NCBI RefSeq assembly: GCF_001458195.1
Contig: NZ_CYPU01000074.1
Coordinates: 1-64,000, forward strand
Source: Ruegeria atlantica
GTDB lineage: Bacteria > Pseudomonadota > Alphaproteobacteria > Rhodobacterales > Rhodobacteraceae
Length of the DNA stretch: 64,000 bases
Reading direction: 5' to 3'
The stretch's first letter is position 1. Each line of letters starts with the position of its first letter. Under the pieces are notes generated by a model. It was not told the origin of the DNA. It ran no database searches and worked only from the letters and a program-made list of their open reading frames with translations. Both the position numbers and the translations under genes were made by a program. This document shows, one piece after another, positions 16,497 to 26,983 of this stretch.

Positions 16497-17852
16497 TTAG
16501 ACGTCTGCCAAAAGATCGGCAATCGCCGACCGGTACGCGGGAATTATCCGATCTCGTTCGATGTGGCGGCCTTGCTGCACCATGTGGCGCCCTGCTGACC
16601 AAAGATCGGTCACCAATCCATCGGGTGCAGCAAAGCACAGACCGTCCAGCACCTGTTCGTCAGTTAGTGCGCAGATCGTGGGATGAGATCGGTCGATCGC
16701 CACAAGGTCGGCCAGCTTGCCGACAGTGATTTCCCCGGCATTTCGTCCCAATGCCTGTGCGCCGCCTTGTACGGCCCCTGTATATAACGCCTGGCCGACA
16801 GAGCCTTCGTTTTTGACCAAAACCGTCCGCGCATGGTCCCGCAGGCGTTGGGAATATTCCAAAGTCCGCAGTTCTTCAGGCAGAGAAATTCTGACGTTAG
16901 AGTCTGATCCCACGCCAAAGCGACCACCTTCTTCGACATAAACTGCACCGTTGAAAATACCGTCGCCCAAATTCGCCTCGGTAATCGGGCACAACCCGGC
17001 AACGGCGCCCGAACGCGCAACGGCGCGTGTTTCGGCATCTGTCATATGAGTTGCGTGGATAAGGCACCACCGGTTATCGACGTCGACATTGTCCAGCAGC
17101 CACTCGACCGGCCGCTGTCCAAGCGCGGCCTCTACATCGGCCACTTCCTTTAGCTGTTCGGCGATGTGGATGTGGACGGGACCATCAGGAGTGGCATTCA
17201 GAACCTTGCGCAAATTCGAAGGCGATGTTGCCCGCAGAGAATGCGGGGCGATACCGATCACAGAATCCGCATGCGGTGGGGCCAAGCGGCATTCGTCAAC
17301 CAAATTCAGAAACTGATCCACAGAATTGCCAAAGCGTAGCTGACCGCCCGCCAAGGGTTGTTGTTCGACACCGCCGTAGGTGTAGAGAACCGGAAGGTGC
17401 GTCAGCCCGATTCCAGTTTGGGTGGCCGCGGCAAATATGCGCTGGCTCAGTTCCGATACGCGGTCGTAGCGTCCGCCGCCCGGCTGGTGATGGACATAGT
17501 GAAACTCACCGACCGAGGCATATCCGGCCTCTTGCATCTCCAGATAGACCAAAGCGGCAATGGCTTCGACGTGGCCTGGGGTCAATCTGTCCAGGAACCG
17601 GTACATCAAGGTGCGCCAGGTCCAAAAGCTTTCGCGCCCGGCGGCGCGCACTTCGGTCATACCGGCCATCGCGCGCTGAAAGGCGTGGCTGTGCAGGTTT
17701 CCCATGGCTGGCAGCAAGACATCAACCTGTGTGTCTCCGGATCGCGCGGTCGCTTGTGATTCCAGGCTTTGGATCTGACCGCGCGCGATTTCTACCCGCA
17801 AGTTACTGACCCAATCAGAGCCTAATAAAGCCGTTTTTGCATGGATGGTCAT
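16497..17852 (-). CDS. hutF: N-formimidoyl-L-glutamate deiminase
   Basis: The 451-residue amidohydrolase converts formimidoylglutamate to formylglutamate and ammonia, the branch of histidine breakdown that feeds HutG. Metal-binding residues are visible in GNLHSHAFQRAMAG, HIHIAEQ and GVGSDSNVRISL. Homology begins at the ATG at 17852; the reading frame continues upstream across the operator, where it is not coding. It diverges from hutI across an 81-base region and is followed by hutC. Confidence 0.95.
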   Translation of the reverse strand: MTIHAKTALLGSDWVSNLRVEIARGQIQSLESQATARSGDTQVDVLLPAMGNLHSHAFQRAMAGMTEVRAAGRESFWTWRTLMYRFLDRLTPGHVEAIAALVYLEMQEAGYASVGEFHYVHHQPGGGRYDRVSELSQRIFAAATQTGIGLTHLPVLYTYGGVEQQPLAGGQLRFGNSVDQFLNLVDECRLAPPHADSVIGIAPHSLRATSPSNLRKVLNATPDGPVHIHIAEQLKEVADVEAALGQRPVEWLLDNVDVDNRWCLIHATHMTDAETRAVARSGAVAGLCPITEANLGDGIFNGAVYVEEGGRFGVGSDSNVRISLPEELRTLEYSQRLRDHARTVLVKNEGSVGQALYTGAVQGGAQALGRNAGEITVGKLADLVAIDRSHPTICALTDEQVLDGLCFAAPDGLVTDLWSAGRHMVQQGRHIERDRIIPAYRSAIADLLADV

Positions 17853-17884
17853 TGCATTTCCATTTTGTGTAGACTTTAAACTTT

Positions 17885-17896
17885 TATACGTATACG
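17885..17896. promoter_or_regulatory. candidate HutC operator
   Basis: The sequence TATACGTATACG contains two overlapping perfect palindromes, TATACGTATA (17885-17894) and CGTATACG (17889-17896), centred between the divergent hutF and hutI starts. TA-rich palindromes of this kind are bound by HutC-type GntR repressors. Confidence 0.55.
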
Positions 17897-17933
17897 AAAA
17901 ATCTAACGCCAAAGGGAGCCCAAAAGAATCGAT

Positions 17934-19139
17934 ATGGTCAAAAAATCTGTCCTTTTGAGCACGCGGGTGGCGACCATGGACGATGGCGTCGAACCTTATG
18001 GGATGGTTCAGGACGCAGCACTTGCTGTTGATGGTGAGAAAATTACCTGGATCGGACCACGGAATGCGCTGCCTGCTGACTATTCTGACTGGCCGACCGT
18101 GGACTATGGCGACCGGCTGATAACGCCGGCGCCAATCGACGCCCACACACATGTCGTCTTTGGTGGCAACAGGGCGGTCGAGTTCGAAATGCGTCTGAAT
18201 GGTGCCTCGTATGAAGAGATCGCGCGCGCAGGTGGTGGAATTCTGTCGACTGTCACAGCGACCCGTTCGGCCAGCGAAGAGGCCCTGTTAGAGGATGCCT
18301 TGACGCGAGTGGACGCCCTGATGGCCGAGGGCGTGTCGTGCATTGAGGTCAAATCGGGCTATGGTCTGGACACCGACACAGAGCTCAAGATGCTGCGCGT
18401 CGTGCGCCGGATCGGCCAAGTGCGCCCGGTGCGAGTGAAAACAAGTTTTCTAGGAGCACATGCGGTGCCGCCTGAGTTTCAGGCGCGCGCCGATGCCTAC
18501 ATTCGCGATGTTTGCATCCCGACTCTGCGTTTGGCGCATGAAGAGGGGCTGGTGGATGCCGTTGATGGCTTTTGCGAGGGGATCGCCTTTGATCCGTCTC
18601 AGATCGCTAAGGTCTTCGATGTGGCGAAAGAATTGAACCTTCCCGTCAAGTTGCATGCAGAGCAGCTTTCGAACCTCGGAGGGGCAGCCCTGGCGGCTTC
18701 GTACGGGGCGTTGTCGGCAGATCATATCGAATATCTGGACCAGGCTGGCGTGGCCGCCATGGCACAGGCCGGAACCGTGGGTGTGCTGCTGCCGGGGGCG
18801 TTCTATACGCTGCACGAAACGCAGGCGCCGCCGGTTGAACTGCTGCGCCAGTATGGGGTGCCGATTGCGCTGGCGACGGATTGCAACCCTGGCTCGTCCC
18901 CTCTGACGTCGCTTCTGCTGACCATGAATATGGCTTGCACCTTGTTCCGTCTGACGCCGGAAGAGGCATTGGCTGGCGTGACCCGCAATGCGGCGCAAGC
19001 CTTGGGCCTGACCGACACTGGCACAATAACTGAAGGCAAACGCGCGGACCTGACGGTATGGGACATCACGCACCCAGCCGAGCTGTCCTATCGGATTGGC
19101 TTCAACCCGCTGCACGCCCGCATTTTCGGGGGTTTGTAA
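17934..19139 (+). CDS. hutI: imidazolonepropionase
   Basis: The 401-residue metal-dependent amidohydrolase opens imidazolone propionate to formimidoylglutamate, the third step of histidine degradation. The metal site is in [18 protein letters not shown], with LHAEQLS and [10 protein letters not shown] further on. AAAGGGAG lies upstream. The stop shares a base with the hutH start (TAATG), so the two are coupled. It is the first gene of the hutIHGU operon. Confidence 0.97.
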   Translation: MVKKSVLLSTRVATMDDGVEPYGMVQDAALAVDGEKITWIGPRNALPADYSDWPTVDYGDRLITPAPIDAHTHVVFGGNRAVEFEMRLNGASYEEIARAGGGILSTVTATRSASEEALLEDALTRVDALMAEGVSCIEVKSGYGLDTDTELKMLRVVRRIGQVRPVRVKTSFLGAHAVPPEFQARADAYIRDVCIPTLRLAHEEGLVDAVDGFCEGIAFDPSQIAKVFDVAKELNLPVKLHAEQLSNLGGAALAASYGALSADHIEYLDQAGVAAMAQAGTVGVLLPGAFYTLHETQAPPVELLRQYGVPIALATDCNPGSSPLTSLLLTMNMACTLFRLTPEEALAGVTRNAAQALGLTDTGTITEGKRADLTVWDITHPAELSYRIGFNPLHARIFGGL

Positions 19140-20674
19140 TGAAGACCCTGTCGCTTGTGCCCGGTCAGGTCACGCTGTCGGATCTGTCCGAAGTGTATTG
19201 GTCGCAGCCCGCAGTATCGCTGGATGATGGGTGCAAACCCAAGGTGGAAGCTGCAGCCAAACGCATTCTCGAAGCGGCGGCCGGGGAAGACCCGGTTTAT
19301 GGCGTTAACACCGGGTTCGGAAAGTTGGCCAGCCACAAGATCGCGGCCAAGGATACTTCGACCCTTCAGCGCAACCTGATCCTTAGCCATTGCTGCGGCG
19401 TTGGTTCTACCGTGCCTCGGCGTGTTACCCGGTTGATGATGACGCTAAAGCTGTTGTCTTTCGGACGCGGAGCATCGGGCGTGCGTTGGGAGCTGATCGA
19501 CCTGTTGCAGCAGATGCTGGCCAAGGGCGTGACCCCGGTTATTCCCGCGCAGGGGTCGGTCGGGGCCTCGGGCGATCTTGCGCCCCTGGCGCATATGACA
19601 GCCGTAGTCATCGGTGAAGGTGAAGCCGAGGTTGACGGAACCATCCTGCCCGGGGGGGAAGCGCTAAAATCAGTTGGATTAGAGCCTATTCAACTCGGTC
19701 CGAAGGAAGGGCTTGCCTTTATCAACGGCACGCAATTCTCGACTGCTTTTGCGCTGGCCGGTCTGTTCGAAGCCTGGCGTGCAGCGCAAAGCGCGCTGGT
19801 CATCTCGGCCCTGTCGACGGATGCGATCATGGGGTCGACCGCGCCCTTGCAGCCCGAAATCCATACCCTGCGTGGGCACCGCGGCCAGACCGAAGCCGCC
19901 AGCGCCATGCGTGCCACATTGGCTGGGTCCGAGATCCGCGAAAGCCACCGGGATGGCGACACGCGCGTTCAGGACCCTTATTGCATCCGCTGTCAGCCGC
20001 AGGTCACCGGCGCGGCCATGGACGTCATGCGCCAAGCGGCCACCACGCTTGAGATCGAGGCGAACGCGGCCACCGACAACCCGCTGGTTCTGACTGAGGC
20101 GGGTGCCATCGTTTCAGGTGGAAACTTTCATGCCGAACCGGTCGGCTTTGCCGCAGACATGATTGCGCTGGCAGTGTCCGAGGTTGGCGCGATTGCGCAG
20201 AGGCGCATTGCCTTGATGGTCGACCCGACGCTCAGCTTTGATCTGCCGCCGTTCCTGACGCCTGATCCCGGGCTGAACTCGGGCCTGATGATTGCCGAAG
20301 TTACGACCGCCGCCTTGATGAGCGAGAACAAGCACCTTGCCAACCCTTGCGTGACTGACAGCACACCGACCTCGGCAAACCAGGAGGATCACGTGTCGAT
20401 GGCTGCACATGGCGCGCGGCGTCTGACGCGGATGGTCGAGAACCTGAACTACATTCTGGGTGTTGAGTTGCTTTGTGCAGCTCAGGGGGTGGAGTTCCGC
20501 GAACCGCTGGCAACCAGCGAACCGTTGCAACGGGTCATAGATAGGTTACGGGCAGAGATCCCAACACTGAACGAAGACCGCTATTTGGCACCCGATCTAG
20601 AAACATCCAAGTGCTTGGTGGCTGAGGGTGACATCCTTGGGGCAGTGGGTGCCCAGATGCCGGGGCTGTTCTGA
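19139..20674 (+). CDS. hutH: histidine ammonia-lyase
   Basis: A 511-residue lyase that deaminates histidine to urocanate, the first pathway step. The self-forming MIO cofactor triad Ala-Ser-Gly lies at residues 143-145 in [14 protein letters not shown], the usual place. The start at 19139 (TAATG with hutI) matches the family N-terminus. The hutG ATG overlaps its stop in TGATG. Confidence 0.98.
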   Translation: MKTLSLVPGQVTLSDLSEVYWSQPAVSLDDGCKPKVEAAAKRILEAAAGEDPVYGVNTGFGKLASHKIAAKDTSTLQRNLILSHCCGVGSTVPRRVTRLMMTLKLLSFGRGASGVRWELIDLLQQMLAKGVTPVIPAQGSVGASGDLAPLAHMTAVVIGEGEAEVDGTILPGGEALKSVGLEPIQLGPKEGLAFINGTQFSTAFALAGLFEAWRAAQSALVISALSTDAIMGSTAPLQPEIHTLRGHRGQTEAASAMRATLAGSEIRESHRDGDTRVQDPYCIRCQPQVTGAAMDVMRQAATTLEIEANAATDNPLVLTEAGAIVSGGNFHAEPVGFAADMIALAVSEVGAIAQRRIALMVDPTLSFDLPPFLTPDPGLNSGLMIAEVTTAALMSENKHLANPCVTDSTPTSANQEDHVSMAAHGARRLTRMVENLNYILGVELLCAAQGVEFREPLATSEPLQRVIDRLRAEIPTLNEDRYLAPDLETSKCLVAEGDILGAVGAQMPGLF

Positions 20675-21492
20675 TGCAGGTGTTCAGTGTTCAGCGCGGG
20701 GACGGTCCCATTGTGCTGGGCCAGCCTCATGGCGGAACTTATGTGCCAGACGAAACAGCGGTCCGTCTGAATGACAACGGGCGCGGTTTGGCCGATACGG
20801 ATTGGCACATAAATAGGCTCTATAAAGCGATATTGGATGATGTCACTGTCGTGCAGTCGCATGTTCATCGCTACGTCATCGACGCCAATCGTGATCCGTT
20901 AGGCGCCTCGCTATATCCGGGCCAGAATACCACCACCCTTGTGCCTCTGACCGATTTCGACGGGCAGCAGATCTGGAATGACGGGCAATCACCATCCGAG
21001 GATGAAGTCGAAGATCGACGGCGCAAATACCACGCACCTTATCACGCTGCCCTTCTGGATGAACTGAACCGTGTGCGGGACCAGCACGGAGTGGCGATCC
21101 TGTTTGATTGCCACTCGATCCGATCGCTCATCCCGTTTCTGTTCGAAGGCGAATTGCCGGTGTTCAACACTGGAACCAATGATGGGCTGACGTGTGACAC
21201 GGCCATTGAGCAAGCGGTGCACGACGTGGCGAGCAAGGCCCAAGGGTTCACTTCGGTACTGAATGGCCGGTTTCGCGGGGGATGGACCACTCGCCACTAT
21301 GGTCGCCCTTCTGATGGCATACACGCTATCCAGATGGAGATCGCGCAGCGGGCTTACATGGACGAGACATCCCCGTGGACATGGCGCGAGGACCGCGCTG
21401 CGAAACTGCGCCCCCATTTGATAACCATGCTGACCCGCCTCAACGATCTTGCCCTCTCGGGCGCATTGACCAGACAAGGAGCCCAGAAATGA
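20674..21492 (+). CDS. hutG: N-formylglutamate amidohydrolase
   Basis: The 272-residue hydrolase releases formate from N-formylglutamate to give glutamate, the last step after Hut[20 protein letters not shown] and LFDCHSIRS are family motifs with probable metal ligands. It overlaps hutH (TGATG) and hutU (ATGA), so the operon is read in a coupled way. Confidence 0.95.
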   Translation: MQVFSVQRGDGPIVLGQPHGGTYVPDETAVRLNDNGRGLADTDWHINRLYKAILDDVTVVQSHVHRYVIDANRDPLGASLYPGQNTTTLVPLTDFDGQQIWNDGQSPSEDEVEDRRRKYHAPYHAALLDELNRVRDQHGVAILFDCHSIRSLIPFLFEGELPVFNTGTNDGLTCDTAIEQAVHDVASKAQGFTSVLNGRFRGGWTTRHYGRPSDGIHAIQMEIAQRAYMDETSPWTWREDRAAKLRPHLITMLTRLNDLALSGALTRQGAQK

Positions 21493-23171
21493 GCGATCCG
21501 CGCAAAAACACCCGCGATATCTATCCACCGACCGGCCCGGAGTTGAACGCCAAAAGCTGGGTGACCGAGGCCCCGCTGCGGATGCTGATGAACAACCTGC
21601 ACCCGGATGTGGCCGAGAACCCGCATGAGTTGGTGGTCTATGGCGGCATCGGTCGCGCGGCCCGCACGTGGGAGGATTTCGACACTATTGTTGCCGGTTT
21701 GAAGGATTTGGAGGAAGACGAAACGCTGATCGTCCAGTCCGGCAAGCCGGTCGCGATCATCCGCACGCACAAGGATGCGCCGCGGGTGCTGATCGCCAAT
21801 TCCAACCTCGTGCCCCATTGGGCGACTTGGGATCACTTCAACGAGCTCGATAAGAAGGGCCTGATGATGTACGGCCAGATGACCGCTGGTTCGTGGATCT
21901 ATATTGGGACGCAGGGTATCGTTCAGGGCACCTATGAGACCTTTGCCGAGGCAGGGCGTCAGCACTACGACGGTGACCTGACAGGCAAGTGGATTCTGAC
22001 CGGAGGTCTGGGTGGAATGGGCGGCGCGCAACCGCTGGCGGCCGTGTTCGCAGGCGCCTCATGTCTGGCTGTTGAGTGTAACCCGGACAGCATCGATTTC
22101 CGCCTACGGACCAAATACCTCGACGAAAAGGCCGAAACGCTGGACGAAGCGCTGGAGATGATGGACCGCTGGACCAAGGCTGGCGAAGCGAAGTCGGTTG
22201 GTCTGCTAGGCAATGCGGCAGAGGTTTTCCCCGAGATCTATGCTCGGATGCAGGCGGGCGGGATGCGTCCCGATATCGTCACCGACCAAACCAGCGCGCA
22301 TGATCCGATTAACGGTTATCTGCCATTGGGCTGGACTATGGGAGAGTGGCGCGAGAAGCGTGAAACAGATCCTAAATCGGTGAAAAAAGCCGCTCGCGCT
22401 TCGATGAAGCAGCATGTCGCGGCGATGGTGGATTTCTGGAACGCGGACGTTCCTACGCTGGATTACGGCAACAACATCCGGCAGGTCGCTCAGGATGAGG
22501 GGCTGGAGAACGCCTTTGCCTTCCCCGGCTTTGTACCCGCCTATATCCGCCCGCTGTTTTGCAAAGGCATCGGCCCGTTCCGCTGGTGTGCTCTGTCGGG
22601 CGACCCCGAGGACATCTACAAAACCGATGCCAAGATGAAGGAACTGTTCCCCGAGAATGAGCACCTGCATCGCTGGATCGACATGGCGCAAGAGCGGATC
22701 GCGTTTCAGGGTCTACCTGCGCGTATCTGCTGGATTGGATTGGGTGACCGACACCGGGCTGGGCTGGCGTTCAATGAGATGGTCGCCAATGGCGAGCTAA
22801 AGGCGCCGGTGGTGATCGGACGCGACCATTTGGACTCGGGGTCTGTGGCCAGCCCCAACCGCGAGACTGAGGCGATGCTGGATGGCTCGGATGCGGTCAG
22901 CGATTGGCCGTTGCTGAATGCGCTGATCAACACAGCGAGCGGGGCGACATGGGTGTCTCTGCATCACGGTGGTGGCGTCGGAATGGGCTTCAGCCAGCAC
23001 GCGGGCGTCGTGATCTGTGCCGATGGCACCGAAGATGCCGCGCGTCGGTTGGAAAGGGTTCTCTGGAATGACCCGGCCTCGGGCGTTTGGCGCCATGCGG
23101 ATGCTGGGTATGACGTCGCGAAGGATTGTGCGCGGGCCCACGGGCTGCGTCTGCCGGGTATTTTGGGCTAG
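21489..23171 (+). CDS. hutU: urocanate hydratase
   Basis: The 560-residue NAD-dependent enzyme turns urocanate into imidazolone propionate, the second pathway step. [11 protein letters not shown], the glycine-rich [13 protein letters not shown], and [15 protein letters not shown] near the C-terminus are diagnostic. ATG 21489 overlaps the hutG stop (ATGA) and follows AAGGAG. The length is normal. It ends the hut operon. Confidence 0.98.
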   Translation: MSDPRKNTRDIYPPTGPELNAKSWVTEAPLRMLMNNLHPDVAENPHELVVYGGIGRAARTWEDFDTIVAGLKDLEEDETLIVQSGKPVAIIRTHKDAPRVLIANSNLVPHWATWDHFNELDKKGLMMYGQMTAGSWIYIGTQGIVQGTYETFAEAGRQHYDGDLTGKWILTGGLGGMGGAQPLAAVFAGASCLAVECNPDSIDFRLRTKYLDEKAETLDEALEMMDRWTKAGEAKSVGLLGNAAEVFPEIYARMQAGGMRPDIVTDQTSAHDPINGYLPLGWTMGEWREKRETDPKSVKKAARASMKQHVAAMVDFWNADVPTLDYGNNIRQVAQDEGLENAFAFPGFVPAYIRPLFCKGIGPFRWCALSGDPEDIYKTDAKMKELFPENEHLHRWIDMAQERIAFQGLPARICWIGLGDRHRAGLAFNEMVANGELKAPVVIGRDHLDSGSVASPNRETEAMLDGSDAVSDWPLLNALINTASGATWVSLHHGGGVGMGFSQHAGVVICADGTEDAARRLERVLWNDPASGVWRHADAGYDVAKDCARAHGLRLPGILG

Positions 23172-23199
23172 TTCGAAACAGACTCTGGCGAAAATGCTG

Positions 23200-23220
23200 C
23201 ACCTGCGATATGCGCAGGTG
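23200..23220 (+). terminator. hairpin between hutU and serB
   Basis: A perfect 8-bp stem (CACCTGCG/CGCAGGTG) has a five-base loop and no T run. It lies 28 bases after hutU and 19 before serB. It may be a Rho-assisted terminator, an mRNA-stabilising element or part of the serB 5' end. Confidence 0.45.
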
Positions 23221-23239
23221 AGCTTGCCGGAGATCGAAT

Positions 23240-24118
23240 ATGTACGTTGCCACCCTGTTGACCAACCCCGATGTGTCTAATCTGGATTTGGCGTTGGTCA
23301 ATTCCTTGCGGAACGCATGGGGCGGTGGTGAGATCGTTTGGCTCAGCCCGGATGAAACTGCAGAGTTTTCCCTGGCCGAAATGCCGGGCAACCGGTGGGA
23401 TGTCTGGGCGGACCTGCAGCAAATGGGCGTGGATCTGGTTGTCCAACAGTCTGAGGGTCGCCGTAGCAAGATGCTGTTGGCCGATATGGACAGCACCATG
23501 ATCCAACAGGAATGTATCGACGAACTTGCGGATGCGGCCGGCGTCGGCGAACGCGTCAAGGACATTACCGCACGTGCGATGAATGGCGAGTTGGACTTTG
23601 AGGGCGCGCTGACCGAGCGGGTCGGCCTGCTGAAAGGTCTGGATGAGGCGGTGATCGGCAAAGTACTGGACGAACGCATCACTCTGATGCCGGGCGGCAA
23701 GGAACTGGTCGCGACGATGCGCCAGAACGGAGGCTATGCCGCCTTGGTCTCGGGCGGTTTCACGGCGTTTACCGCAAAAGTGGCCGAGGTGCTGGGCTTT
23801 GACGAGAACCGTGCCAACACCCTGCTGGCCCAAAACGGAAAACTGACCGGGGATGTACTGCGGCCCATTTTGGGGCGTCAAGCCAAGGTGGATGCCTTGG
23901 AACAGATCACCGCGCGACTGGGCTTGCGTGAAGAAGACGTTATTGCCGTAGGCGACGGGGCCAACGATCTGGGGATGCTGCACCGCGCGGGAACAGGGGT
24001 GGCCCTGCATGCCAAGCCCACGGTTGCCGAGCAATGCGAGGTTCGGATCAACCATGGCGATCTGACGGCATTGCTGTACGTTCAGGGCTATAGCCGCTCG
24101 GAATTTGTGTCCGCTTAA
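23240..24118 (+). CDS. serB: phosphoserine phosphatase
   Basis: The 292-residue HAD-superfamily enzyme hydrolyses phosphoserine to serine. The HAD motifs are LLADMDSTMI (nucleophile Asp), VSGGFTAF and VGDGANDLGML; the N-terminal ~75 residues are the ACT-like part of the family. CGGAG precedes the ATG. Some bacteria keep serB beside serC-serA; here they are separated by matB and the hut genes. Confidence 0.97.
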   Translation: MYVATLLTNPDVSNLDLALVNSLRNAWGGGEIVWLSPDETAEFSLAEMPGNRWDVWADLQQMGVDLVVQQSEGRRSKMLLADMDSTMIQQECIDELADAAGVGERVKDITARAMNGELDFEGALTERVGLLKGLDEAVIGKVLDERITLMPGGKELVATMRQNGGYAALVSGGFTAFTAKVAEVLGFDENRANTLLAQNGKLTGDVLRPILGRQAKVDALEQITARLGLREEDVIAVGDGANDLGMLHRAGTGVALHAKPTVAEQCEVRINHGDLTALLYVQGYSRSEFVSA

Positions 24119-24128
24119 AGGTCTTCCC

Positions 24129-24154
24129 TTTATTTAACTTACGTGTTAAATAAA
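24129..24154. promoter_or_regulatory. 26-bp inverted repeat, probable ArsR-family operator
   Basis: Perfect 10-base arms (TTTATTTAAC and GTTAAATAAA) flank a six-base centre and end 4 bases before the regulator ATG. The AT-rich symmetric form and the position fit autorepression by the ArsR-type protein. It is AT-rich without a T run, so termination of serB is less likely. Confidence 0.75.
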
Positions 24155-24158
24155 GACT

Positions 24159-24488
24159 ATGAACACTCTGATAAATGCTTTTTCTGCTTTGTCCGATTCC
24201 ACTCGGTTCTCGATCGTTGAGCAACTGATGCAGGACGGAGAGCTGCCTGCCGGTGACCTGATCCAAGGGCGCGGTATGTCGGGCGCAGCGATTTCGCGTC
24301 ATCTGAAAGTGCTGCGCGAGGCCGGATTGGTGCAACAGCGCGCCCACGGCACCCAGCGGATGTATTCTATCCAGCCTGACGGGCTGCGGGCGATTGCGGA
24401 ATGGACGATCTCGAAACGTCAGTTCTGGGAAAACAGCCTCGATCGTCTGGGCGACCTGATTGAAAGGGAAAACTCATGGCCGACCTGA
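24159..24488 (+). CDS. ArsR-family winged-helix repressor
   Basis: The 109-residue regulator has the pattern LSDSTRFSIVEQL, then GMSGAAISRHLKVLREAGLV as the recognition helix and wing QQRAHGTQRMYSI. No cysteine metal site is seen, so it belongs to the non-metal ArsR group often paired with AHSA1 proteins. It overlaps the next gene by 13 bases. The adjacent perfect inverted repeat is its likely operator. Confidence 0.9.
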   Translation: MNTLINAFSALSDSTRFSIVEQLMQDGELPAGDLIQGRGMSGAAISRHLKVLREAGLVQQRAHGTQRMYSIQPDGLRAIAEWTISKRQFWENSLDRLGDLIERENSWPT

Positions 24489-24904
24489 AACTGGAACGCG
24501 AGTTCCCGACCACCCCCGAAAACCTGTTTGCCTGGATAAGTGACGGGGCGAAGCTGTTGCAGTGGTGGGGGCCCGAAGGGGTGCATGTGCCCGAGCATGA
24601 CCTGAATTTCTCACGTACGGGGCCTTGGTATTCGATAATGAAGAATGCAGAAGGCCAGACTTTCAAAGTGTCCGGTTATGTCACCCATGTTGATCCGCCC
24701 AATTCGGTTGGGTTCACTTGGGCCTGGCATGACAATCAGGATCAGCGCGGGGCGGAAAGCCACGTGACGTTTTCGGTCGTTGCGACCGAAAACGGCGCGC
24801 GGTTGGTTCTGGACCACCGCGAACTGGCAGATGCCGAGGCTGCAGCGAACCACAACATGGGCTGGACATTGTCGCTGGCCAAGCTTGAGGCGCAGTTTCG
24901 ATAA
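24476..24904 (+). CDS. AHSA1/SRPBCC-domain protein
   Basis: The 142-residue START-like fold protein has LEREFPTTPENLFAWISDG at the N-terminus and WWGPEGV, the usual AHSA1 signature. Such proteins bind hydrophobic ligands, and in ArsR-AHSA1 pairs the role is usually unknown. It overlaps arsR by 13 bases and so is translated with it. GGGAAA precedes the ATG. Confidence 0.88.
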   Translation: MADLKLEREFPTTPENLFAWISDGAKLLQWWGPEGVHVPEHDLNFSRTGPWYSIMKNAEGQTFKVSGYVTHVDPPNSVGFTWAWHDNQDQRGAESHVTFSVVATENGARLVLDHRELADAEAAANHNMGWTLSLAKLEAQFR

Positions 24905-24927
24905 GTTTTCATTAGGGAGGAAATAAA

Positions 24928-25248
24928 ATGCCACAATATTTGTTTGTCTATCACGGCGGAACCACACCAACCGACCCCGCTGAAGTAGAAGCAACTATGG
25001 CTGCCTGGGGTGCATGGTTTCAAGGCATGGGTGAGGCGCTGGACATACCCGGCAATCCGGTTGGTCAATCCTATACGGTCAGCAACGGAAGCGTTGTTGA
25101 CAATGGCGGTGCAAATCCGGCGTCCGGTTTTACCGTCATTAAGGCCGACAGCATTGATGCCGCGACCGAAATGGCCGAGGGCTGTCCCATGGTGGTCAAC
25201 GGTTCAGGCTCGGTCGAGGTGGCCGAGGTGCATGAAATCGAAATGTAA
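24928..25248 (+). CDS. YCII-related domain protein
   Basis: A 106-residue protein of the YCII/DGPF family, seen from MPQYLFVYHGG at the start and the A..MAEGCPMV....SVEV.E end. Relatives are small dimeric ferredoxin-like proteins, often next to SRPBCC or sigma-factor genes, with no fixed reaction known. GGGAGGA is well placed 7 bases from the ATG. It follows the AHSA1 gene by 23 bases and completes an arsR operon. Confidence 0.85.
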   Translation: MPQYLFVYHGGTTPTDPAEVEATMAAWGAWFQGMGEALDIPGNPVGQSYTVSNGSVVDNGGANPASGFTVIKADSIDAATEMAEGCPMVVNGSGSVEVAEVHEIEM

Positions 25249-25251
25249 CCT

Positions 25252-26250
25252 TTAGCCGGGGAACCCCGGCGCAGGTCTGATCTCGCCACATTCCAGCCCG
25301 CGACGGCTGTATTGCATGGCATTCATGAATTTGCGGGTGGCCGGGTGATCGGCCTCCAGCACACCAAGGCTTACCAGAATCGCGGCGATTGCGCATTCGC
25401 TGGCGCGGGTGGTGCCATCAGTGATTTTCAGCGCAACACCCATTCGTTTCTCCGGGATGATGGCAATGAACACCGCCTCAGCCCCGGTTTTGATTGCGGC
25501 GCGACCGTCCATAGCGCGCATCAGTTCTGTACAGGCGCGGCTTTCGCCCGCCACAAGTTCGGGGTGCTTGATCATAGCCGCCGAAAGCTGTTGCGCTGCG
25601 TCGCTGGCACGGTCCGACCGATCTGCGGCCGAGGCAAACCACGCCATCGAACGCGCCAGTCCGACCAGTGACGTCGCAAAGTTCGGGGCCGAACATCCGT
25701 CGATTCCAAAGGCAGGGCTGGTTTCCCCAGTGGTTTCTTCCAGCGCGGACAGGCAGGCTTGCTGTACGGGGTGGTCGATCTCAAGGTATTCCGGTCCCGC
25801 ACCCATGTGCTGCGCGACCGTCAGAAACCCGCAATGTTTGCCCGAGCAATTGTTGTGGATCTGGCAGGGCGTGTCATCGGCAAGTATCAGCCCGTCGCGC
25901 GCGGCCATGTCCTGCGGTTCTTGCGGGCCGCAGCGCAGATCGTGTTCGGTCAAGCCCAAGTGATCCAGCCAGGCAGTAACCCTGTCGGTATGGATATGTG
26001 CGCCGCTATGCGAGGCACAGGCGAGGGCCAGATGCTCGGAGTTCAGGCCATATTTGGCGGCTGCACCCGATGTGATCAGCGGCAGCCCCTGGATCATTTT
26101 TGCAGACGACCGAGGGTAAATCACCGCGTCCGGATCGCCCCAACTGCGTACAATTTGACCGCTGTCGTCGCAGATCACTGCATGGCCAAGATGCAGGCTT
26201 TCCAGTAAGGGGCCTCGCCATAGTTCTGTCATTGGTACCGGCTGCGTCAT
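25252..26250 (-). CDS. ansA: L-asparaginase (Rhizobium etli type II family)
   Basis: The 332-residue enzyme is from the asparaginase family typified by the thermolabile R. etli enzyme, unrelated to the E. coli type. Ser48 and Lys51 (RSSAKMIQG), Ser80 (CASHSG), Cys135 and Lys138 (NCSGKHCGF) sit at the positions reported for the Rhizobium enzyme, and a later Cys (GIDGCSAPN) completes the likely metal site. GGAGG precedes ATG 26250. It is a single gene convergent with the YCII gene, with 3 bases between the stops. Confidence 0.85.
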   Translation of the reverse strand: MTQPVPMTELWRGPLLESLHLGHAVICDDSGQIVRSWGDPDAVIYPRSSAKMIQGLPLITSGAAAKYGLNSEHLALACASHSGAHIHTDRVTAWLDHLGLTEHDLRCGPQEPQDMAARDGLILADDTPCQIHNNCSGKHCGFLTVAQHMGAGPEYLEIDHPVQQACLSALEETTGETSPAFGIDGCSAPNFATSLVGLARSMAWFASAADRSDRASDAAQQLSAAMIKHPELVAGESRACTELMRAMDGRAAIKTGAEAVFIAIIPEKRMGVALKITDGTTRASECAIAAILVSLGVLEADHPATRKFMNAMQYSRRGLECGEIRPAPGFPG

Positions 26251-26291
26251 CTGGCCCCTCCATTATATGCGCAAAAATCTGCCAATCGCCC

Positions 26292-26308
26292 TTTCGCCTG
26301 TGGCGAAA
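26292..26308. promoter_or_regulatory. short inverted repeat upstream of ansA and ialB
   Basis: TTTCGCC and GGCGAAA flank a three-base centre in the 178-base region between divergent ansA and the IalB-like gene. It could be an operator for either gene; nothing else in that region is recognisable apart from the AGGAGG site of the IalB-like gene. Confidence 0.35.
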
Positions 26309-26428
26309 CCTGCGTTAGTGTGTGTATGTCGACAATCATCGGAATACGCAACTTACAGACGAACCGACAGAGTTCGTATGCGGTCTCGATGGGTATGAGG
26401 TATTAGGTCGAGCTAGGAGGCTGGACAG

Positions 26429-26962
26429 ATGGGATTAAAACTCGTCCGCACAATTGCGGGTCTGTGCGTGGCAGGAATGGCCACAACCGCAATCGCTCAG
26501 CAGGCGACCAGCACCAATCGGGTTGCTGCGAAGACCGACTGGAGCGTTTTTGTGGAGAAAGATCCCACAGAGTGCTGGAGCGTATCCGCGCCCAAAGAGA
26601 CTGTGAACACCAAAGGCGGACGCGTGGTTTCGGTGCGCCGCAGCGACATCCTGTTGTTCGTGTTCTACCGCCCGAATGCCGAAGTCAAAGGTCAGGTGAC
26701 CTTTACCGGCGGCTATCCTTTCGCGGCAGGATCGACGGTCACCCTTGAGATTGACGGCACCGAGTTCGCTTTGATCACCGAAGGTGAATGGGCCTGGCCG
26801 GCAACCGAAGGCGAAGACCTGAAGGTCGTCGCAGCGATGAAGCGCGGCACCGAGGCCGTTCTGACCGCCCGGTCCGAGCGCGGAACCCAGACCAAAGACA
26901 CATTCTCGCTGTTGGGTTTCAGTGCTGCGATCGAAGACGCCGAAAAGCGCTGCACCCAATAA
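26429..26962 (+). CDS. IalB-like (invasion-associated locus B) periplasmic protein
   Basis: A 177-residue protein with a signal peptide ending AIAQQ and the IalB-family body: W.V......CW..SAPKE, FTGGYPFAAGSTVTLEID and two cysteines. In Bartonella, IalB affects erythrocyte entry; in free-living alphaproteobacteria the role is not known. AGGAGG lies 8 bases upstream. A strong terminator follows, so it is monocistronic. Confidence 0.85.
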   Translation: MGLKLVRTIAGLCVAGMATTAIAQQATSTNRVAAKTDWSVFVEKDPTECWSVSAPKETVNTKGGRVVSVRRSDILLFVFYRPNAEVKGQVTFTGGYPFAAGSTVTLEIDGTEFALITEGEWAWPATEGEDLKVVAAMKRGTEAVLTARSERGTQTKDTFSLLGFSAAIEDAEKRCTQ

Positions 26963-26983
26963 GCCAGGACAATAGGTTTACGC

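Noticed and set aside
24129-24154. Inverted repeat read as a serB terminator
   Set aside because: The arms are AT-rich and no T run follows; the place next to the ArsR start fits an operator better.
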